Assembly (NCBI RefSeq): GCF_005116675.2
Contig: NZ_CP050699.1
Location: 5,465,001 to 5,529,000 of the forward strand
DNA from: Desulfosediminicola ganghwensis
GTDB taxonomy: Bacteria > Desulfobacterota > Desulfobulbia > Desulfobulbales > Desulfocapsaceae
Direction: 5' to 3'
Length of the DNA: 64,000 nucleotides
Of the stretch, positions 58,595-64,000 are shown one piece after another (the stretch's first letter is position 1; each line of letters opens with the position of its first letter). The notes below the pieces were generated by a model that saw only the letters and a list, made by a program, of their open reading frames with translations, did no database searches and had not been told where the DNA came from. The translations under genes and the position numbers were made by a program.

Positions 58595-59140
58595 CTATTC
58601 TCTCCCCTTAATGGAATCTTTTAAACCTGCAAGCTGTGCTTTAATACTTCCATCCAGTACCAGATCACCTACCTTGGCGATCACCCCGCCGATAATGGAC
58701 GGATCAACACTGGTTGTAAGTTCCACCTTCTTGCCTGTTAACTTTTCAAGTGTAGCCTGAACCTTGGCTTGTAATTCATCACTAAGTTCAACTGCTGAAA
58801 TAACACTGCCATGACTGATGTTTTTCTCATCATCAACCATGGCCTTATATTCTTCTGCAATTTCAGGAAGTATTTCAGCACGTTTCTTCTGAACCAGCAA
58901 ATTCAGAAAATTCCCCATGACCTTATCAGCATCCATCGAGCTGACTATGCCGGTCATGACTTTTTCCCGGATATCCATCGGGTAGAGTGGGTTGGTCAAA
59001 GCATCTGCAACTGCAGGGGTGCTGTTATAAAGCGCCGCTACCGCCTGGAGAGCGTCGCCATATGCTTCGAATTTATCCTGCTCTTTTCCAACCGCAAATA
59101 AAGCCTTGGCGTATCTTCGTGCAAGGATTGTCTGTTTCAC
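58595..59140 (-). CDS. atpH: ATP synthase delta subunit
   Basis: Stator protein of 181 residues linking F1 to the b/b' stalk. N-terminal helical bundle (LARRYAKALFAVGKEQ) and C-terminal domain with VELTTSVDPSIIGGVIAKVGD, the delta signature. It overlaps the end of atpF by four bases and abuts atpA, so translation is probably coupled. Confidence 0.96.
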   Translation of the reverse strand: MKQTILARRYAKALFAVGKEQDKFEAYGDALQAVAALYNSTPAVADALTNPLYPMDIREKVMTGIVSSMDADKVMGNFLNLLVQKKRAEILPEIAEEYKAMVDDEKNISHGSVISAVELSDELQAKVQATLEKLTGKKVELTTSVDPSIIGGVIAKVGDLVLDGSIKAQLAGLKDSIKGRE

Positions 59141-59823
59141 TGTACGGCCCCCACTTTAGCTAAATAATCTTCAACAATCTTCACCTGATCATCGGCGGTG
59201 AGATTTTTCACGATCAGTTCTTCAGCCATTACAGCGGCCTGCTCGGCGACATCATCCTTTAAGGTGCGCTTGGCTTCCATAACTTCTTTCTGGATGGCCA
59301 TCTCAGCCTGTCTTTTGATATCAGCTGCAGCAAGTTCAGCTTTTTCGATAATTTTGGCTTTTTCAACCTTTGCCTGGGCAATGGCTTTGTCTACAACCGT
59401 ATCGATCTCCTTCTCAACACCAGCAAGCTTGGTCGTAAATTCCTGATACGATTTCTCAGCCGTGGCTTTCTTGGCCTCAAGCTCTTCGATCTCATCTCTG
59501 ATCTGCTTGCGCCGTGCAGAGAGTCCGTTACCGATTGGCTTGGCAGCAAATTTAACCAGCAGAAACACCAAAACGGCGAAGTTCATGATCCTGAAACCAA
59601 GATCTTTGATCTTCTCCGCTGAGAGACTGCCACCGGCAGCTGCGCTATGCCCGCCGGCAGCTTCACCGTGTGCGTCAGCAGGTGCTGCGTGGGTTGCCTG
59701 ATCTGTTGTGCTGTGACTTGCCTGGTCTGAAGAAGAGGCCCAAACGGGTGCCGATGACAGGGTAAAACACAGCGTCATAATTGCCAGAATCGTCAGTCTG
59801 ACTGCTTCCTTCACTCCTCTCAT
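59137..59823 (-). CDS. atpF: ATP synthase subunit b with signal peptide-like N-terminus
   Basis: Peripheral-stalk subunit of 228 residues. Unlike plain b subunits it starts with a signal-like helix (about 8-30, ending APVWASSS), then an Ala/His/Gly-rich linker (about 32-70), then the b membrane helix (about 75-97, IMNFAVLVFLLVKF) and the long polar coiled coil. Such longer b proteins occur in related anaerobes. Its stop overlaps atpH by four bases and it starts two bases after the b' gene. Confidence 0.93.
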   Translation of the reverse strand: MRGVKEAVRLTILAIMTLCFTLSSAPVWASSSDQASHSTTDQATHAAPADAHGEAAGGHSAAAGGSLSAEKIKDLGFRIMNFAVLVFLLVKFAAKPIGNGLSARRKQIRDEIEELEAKKATAEKSYQEFTTKLAGVEKEIDTVVDKAIAQAKVEKAKIIEKAELAAADIKRQAEMAIQKEVMEAKRTLKDDVAEQAAVMAEELIVKNLTADDQVKIVEDYLAKVGAVQ

Positions 59824-59825
59824 CG

Positions 59826-60251
59826 TTAAAGACTCCTTCCCAGAATTTTACTGGCCATTTCGGTTGCGAAGCCGTCGAGATTCTCCTGAAGGCTTTTCTT
59901 AGCACTCTCGAACTGAGCACTGATATCAGCCAGCTGCTTTTTCTTTTCACCATCAGCCTCAGCCTTGATCTCAGTAAGTTTAGCATCTCCGGCTGCCTGT
60001 GCCTCAGCACGGGCGGATTCCAGAGCAGCTTTCGCTTTACCGGATGCCTTGGCCATCTTGGCATCTACCTCTTCCTGTCGGAGTTGGGCGTTTTTCTCGT
60101 AGTCCGAGACTTCCGCTCTCATCCCCTGCAGCTTTTCAGATCTCTCCTTCAAGATTTTCTTTACTGGTTTGTAAAGAACACCATTAAGGAGAAACATGAG
60201 TACAAACATGTTGATGATCTGAATCACCAAAGTAATGTCCATCGTAATCAT
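59826..60251 (-). CDS. ATP synthase subunit b' (second b-type subunit)
   Basis: Second peripheral-stalk protein, 141 residues. One N-terminal membrane helix (about 6-26, ITLVIQIINMFVLMFLLN) is followed by an Ala/Glu/Lys-rich coiled coil. It is the first gene of the operon b'-b-delta-alpha-gamma-beta-epsilon. Two different b subunits suggest a heterodimeric stalk. The a and c subunit genes are missing and must lie elsewhere. Confidence 0.93.
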   Translation of the reverse strand: MITMDITLVIQIINMFVLMFLLNGVLYKPVKKILKERSEKLQGMRAEVSDYEKNAQLRQEEVDAKMAKASGKAKAALESARAEAQAAGDAKLTEIKAEADGEKKKQLADISAQFESAKKSLQENLDGFATEMASKILGRSL

Positions 60252-60500
60252 GTTAGTAAGCCCCCGATTAACTTGGATAAAAAAATAAAAAAACTAACAT
60301 CCATAAAAATGAATGATGACCGCAACCAAGACAGAAAACATGCGTCAATGAATGGAATTATTACTGATTTTACACTGAACGACCATTCACAATAGCAAAA
60401 AATCAATACTCAATATAGTGTTACCTGTCAACCACTTTATAAGATTTAACCCTGTACCTTTTCGCCTGAAACTGGAAAGAGTTAGCCCCATCAACATCTC

Positions 60501-60539
60501 AAAAAAACAAAATCCGGTTCCCGCCAGGAAACCGGATTT
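60501..60539 (-). terminator. Terminator after alaS
   Basis: AAATCCGGTT and AACCGGATTT form a 10-pair stem around CCCGCCAGG. An A run on the plus strand (60501-60511) is a T run for the minus-strand transcript of alaS, which ends nine bases away. Confidence 0.88.
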
Positions 60540-60547
60540 CTCTCTAC

Positions 60548-63199
60548 TTACTCCCCTTTCAACAAACTACCGACTATAACCGGCACCTGCTTAATCGACT
60601 CCGACAGCTTATCCGTCATTGGCCCTCCGGCCTGGGCCATATCTGGCCTGCCGCCGCCTTTACCGCCGACAATCTGCGCAACCTGGCTGACCACATCTCC
60701 CGCCTTTATTCGCTTAGTGAGATCCTTGGTGACGATGGCTAAAAGGGCCGCTTTACCCTTAATAACTCCACCAAGAACGGCCACACCTGAGTCAAGATTG
60801 TCTCGCACCTTATCACCAACCTCACGTAATGTTTTCGGGCTATCAAGCGGGATTTCAGCAGCGATGACCTTGATACCGTCCACCTCGACGCCTCCACTCA
60901 ACACGGAATCAAGATCGGAGGTTGCAAGCTTGGCGGAAAGTTCGCCAACCTGCTTTTCCAGAGCCTTCTGCCCGGCCAGCAGTGCCTCGATTTTTACGAT
61001 AACCTCATCGTCCTTGGAGTTAAGCAACTCAGAAATCCTGCTTTGACGGGCAAATACCTGCTGCACGTGGACAAAGGCCGAGCTTCCGGCGATCGCCTCA
61101 ATACGACGCACGCCAGCGGCAATACCCCCCTCAGAGAGGATTTTAAAGAGCCCGATATCACCAGAAGCGTGAACGTGGGTACCGCCACAGAGCTCTTTGC
61201 TGAACTCACCCATTGAAACAACCCGCACCTTTTCATCATATTTTTCACCGAAAAGGGCTGTCGCGCCTTCTTCAATTGCCTGCTCACGGTCGAGCAGGGA
61301 AGTGGCGATGTCAATATTGGCTCGAATTTGTTCATTAACGAGATTTTCAACACGAGCGATTTCTTCATCAGACAGCGGTGAAAAGTGGGTAAAGTCAAAC
61401 CGTAGTCTGTCAGGCCCCACCAGAGAACCAGACTGCTTGACATGATCCCCGAGAACAGAAATGAGAGCTGCCTGCAGCAGGTGTGTAGCAGAGTGGTTCG
61501 CAGCAGTTGCCTGGCGAGCGTCAGTGGAGACCTGCAGGTTCACCTCATCCCCGACTGCGAGTTGCCCCTCGCTTACCTCAATCTCACTTAAAATGAGGTT
61601 ATCGCCCTCTTTAATGGTGTTCAGGACCTTCGCCTTGCCAGCTTTTGAGGACACCTCACCGGTATCTCCCAGCTGGCCACCAGCCTCTGCATAAAATGGC
61701 GTTTCCGGAACCAGTAAACGCCCTGAGGCGCCGGCAGCCAGCACCTGGACAGACTGCCCGTCAGCATCGACCAGACCGGCGATTGTCGTCGCAGCAGCAA
61801 GCCCGTCATAGCCGACAAATTTTGAGGTCAACCCTTGATCGGCCAGGGCCTTCACACCCTCATCCTTCAAGCGGACACCTTCACCTTTTCTCGAAGCACG
61901 GGACTTTGAGCGCTGCTCTTCCATCGCCGTCAGAAAACCGGGTTCATCGAAACCAACATTTCTCTCCAGGGCAATATCACGCACGATATCGAATGGAAAA
62001 CCGAAGGTGTCGTAGAGCTTGAAGATGAATTTGCCATCGATTACTTTCTTGTCTTCATCTGCCAGCCCGGCAATTTTTTCATCAAGCAGCTGCAGACCAT
62101 TTTCCAAAGTTTCGCGGAAACGCTCCTCCTCATTATTGACAACCTTGGCCAATAGAGTCGCTGCATCGTTGAGCTGCGGGTAGGCATGGGACATAGAGGC
62201 CACAACTGCATCCGTGACCTCCTCCATGAACGGTTTGTCGAGTCCCAGATTTTTTCCATACCGAACCGCGCGGCGCATGATACGTCGCAGGACATACCCC
62301 CTTCCCTCGTTGGATGGCAGCACACCATCCGAAACCAGAAAGGATGTCGCCCTGGCATGGTCTGCAATGACCCGCATGGCTACATTTACCGCATCACTCT
62401 TGCCGTATTCTTTGCCGGAGAGTTTCTCAAGACGCTCGATGATCGGAGAGAAAAGATCAGAGTCGTAATTATTCAATTTGCCCTGCAGCACCGCAGCAAC
62501 ACGCTCAAGCCCCATGCCGGTATCAATACTCGGCTTTGGCAGCGGTGTCATGGTGCCATCTTCTGTGCGGTTGAACTGCATGAAAACCAGATTCCACAAC
62601 TCGAGAAAACGATCACAGTCACAACCCAGTTTGCAATCAGGGCTGCCGCAACCAGCAGCTTCCCCTTGATCGATATGGATTTCCGAGCATGGTCCGCAGG
62701 GACCTGTGTCCCCCATAGCCCAGAAGTTATCCTTTTCACCCATACGGACGATGCGGCCCTTGGGCAGATCTTCGACCTTATCCCAGAGTTCATAGGCCTC
62801 ATCATCGTCATCAAAAATCGAGACCCAGAGATCTTTCGGATCAAGTCCCAGTTCTTTGGTTAAAAAGGTCCAGGCAAAACTGATAGCCTCTTCCTTGAAA
62901 TAGTCACCAAACGAGAAATTACCGAGCATCTCAAAAAACGTGTGATGGCGTGCAGTATAGCCAACGTTTTCCAGGTCATTGTGTTTTCCACCCGCACGGA
63001 CACATTTCTGAGAGGTCACTGCTTTGGTGTAGTCTCTCTTATCCTCACCCATAAACACGGTCTTGAACTGAACCATGCCAGCATTGACGAAGAGCAGTGT
63101 CGGATCGTCCTTTGGCACAAGGGAAGAACTTTCTACCTTTTTGTGCCCATTTTGTTCAAAATATTCCAGAAATTTTCTACGTATTTCGTCGCCTTTCAT
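60548..63199 (-). CDS. alaS: Alanyl-tRNA synthetase
   Basis: Charges tRNA-Ala, 883 residues, full length. The catalytic domain begins [23 protein letters not shown] and continues with [12 protein letters not shown] and [22 protein letters not shown]-type blocks. The editing domain has the zinc ligands NHSATHLL and [13 protein letters not shown]. The C-terminal DHHA1 part carries [15 protein letters not shown]. No internal stops. It is the only gene between its terminator and the isochorismatase-like gene on the same strand. Confidence 0.98.
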   Translation of the reverse strand: [883 protein letters not shown]

Positions 63200-63299
63200 G
63201 TCTTTCGTCTATGCTCGTATGAATAGTGAGAAGGTCATCCGCACTGCCAGAATTTCAGCAGATTGGCACAACCGATCTAAAAATCCTAAATTTATCTTT

Positions 63300-63869
63300 T
63301 TATCCCTGTTTGAGGATCAACGGGAGAATTTCCTTGAACCTCGGAGTCCCTGCCTTGTGGAGCAACTCGTATATCAACATCTCGGCAGGACCGATATCGG
63401 CGCCGACTCCTGCCAGTCGTTCCAGAGCCATCTGGTGATGCTCTCGTCTCCGACTCGATACACCGTCTGATACAATCCAGACTTTAAGACCCAGGTCCAG
63501 AGCCGCCATGGCTGTCTGGTAAACACAGATATGAGTCTCGACTCCTACGAGAATCATGGTGTCTATTGCCGACGGCAAGGAATTAACCCTGGCCAGCGTC
63601 TCAGCATTCGCCAGCGCATTAAACTCCACTTTGTCGTGCCGGGGTATGTCCTCAAACAAAGGCTCAAGGTCAGAAACATATGGCCCGAGACCTTTTTTAT
63701 ACTGAGTATTACCCATGATAGGCATACCGAATATTCTAGCACTGTGGACCATCATACCGGTAATATCCGCAACCTTATCCGCGCCATGCACATGTTTCAT
63801 GAGGCTCTCTTGGACATCAATAACATGCAGGTAACATGACTCAGGTGTCAATAGCTTCGTATTTGCCAT
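63300..63869 (-). CDS. Isochorismatase-like cysteine hydrolase
   Basis: Cytoplasmic hydrolase of the isochorismatase superfamily, 189 residues. The ATG at 63869 has GGAGGAG just upstream and was chosen over one seven codons earlier (63890). Expected residues are Asp in HVIDVQESL, a Lys in the HDKVEFNAL segment, and the nucleophile Cys in VGVETHICVYQTA. It most resembles YcaC-like members of unknown substrate rather than true isochorismatase; no siderophore genes are near. Confidence 0.85.
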   Translation of the reverse strand: MANTKLLTPESCYLHVIDVQESLMKHVHGADKVADITGMMVHSARIFGMPIMGNTQYKKGLGPYVSDLEPLFEDIPRHDKVEFNALANAETLARVNSLPSAIDTMILVGVETHICVYQTAMAALDLGLKVWIVSDGVSSRRREHHQMALERLAGVGADIGPAEMLIYELLHKAGTPRFKEILPLILKQG

Positions 63870-64000
63870 ACCAGCTCCTCCGCCTCTCATCGGTCATATA
63901 GTGTTCAACATGGAGCCTGGGTGCAGATGAATACCCAAGCCGGACATCTCATTCATTAACGACCTAATAAACTCTTTTCTCAGCCGAGATTCAAGAGTAT

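Overview
The window looks like a chromosomal segment of a Gram-negative, anaerobic-type bacterium, most plausibly a Desulfobacterota/Desulfobulbales-like lineage. This is an inference. It rests on the b'-b-delta-alpha-gamma-beta-epsilon ATP synthase operon without a and c subunits, the rpmH-rnpA-yidD-yidC-jag-mnmE cluster, a PEP-CTERM/exosortase-type exopolysaccharide (EPS) system, and an epmA-efp pair. No rRNA, tRNA or CRISPR array was seen.

Region 1 (1-14,912, + strand, AT-rich) is a surface-polysaccharide island. It holds a GtrA-like protein, a GT39-type membrane glycosyltransferase, two GT4 and two GT2 glycosyltransferases, an O-antigen ligase/polymerase-like protein, a sulfotransferase-like protein and UDP-GlcNAc 2-epimerase (wecB). 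It is eroded: an IS3-family pseudogene, a shattered GT2 gene, an IS4-like transposase with an in-frame amber codon and a possible wecC relic lie inside it. Several genes use TTG or GTG starts.

Region 2 (14,958-23,913) starts with an IS630-family element whose right end supplies the last codons of a PEP-CTERM protein gene. A minus-strand set of exported, beta-rich proteins follows: an IPT/Ig-like protein, a small Fn3 protein, and a 1163-residue PKD-repeat protein with a triplicated C-terminal module. An IS256-family remnant ends the region. Region 3 (23,914-26,959) has a PrsT-like TPR lipoprotein of PEP-CTERM systems and elbB.

Region 4 (26,968-36,164) is core genome: mnmE, jag, yidC, yidD, rnpA and rpmH on the minus strand, then a methyltransferase, mnmG and lgt on the plus strand, then an HU gene. 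Region 5 (36,165-43,728) has an orphan NarL-type response regulator flanked by two palindromes, then a carbonic anhydrase-SulP-NhaD row that reads like a sodium-linked inorganic-carbon uptake module, then a YgiQ radical SAM protein.

Region 6 (43,801-46,388) holds an EPS tyrosine autokinase and a Wzz-type chain-length protein, probably working with the glycosyltransferases and PrsT. Region 7 (46,860-64,000) is core again: epmA, efp, a phosphodiesterase, mutS, an AMIN/amidase_3 cell-wall amidase, the F1/stalk ATP synthase operon, alaS and an isochorismatase-like hydrolase.

The observations most worth following are the carbonic anhydrase-SulP-NhaD module with a roughly 140-residue insertion in SulP, the matrix-protein cluster with its triplicated unknown module, and the stepwise decay of the polysaccharide island by insertion sequences.
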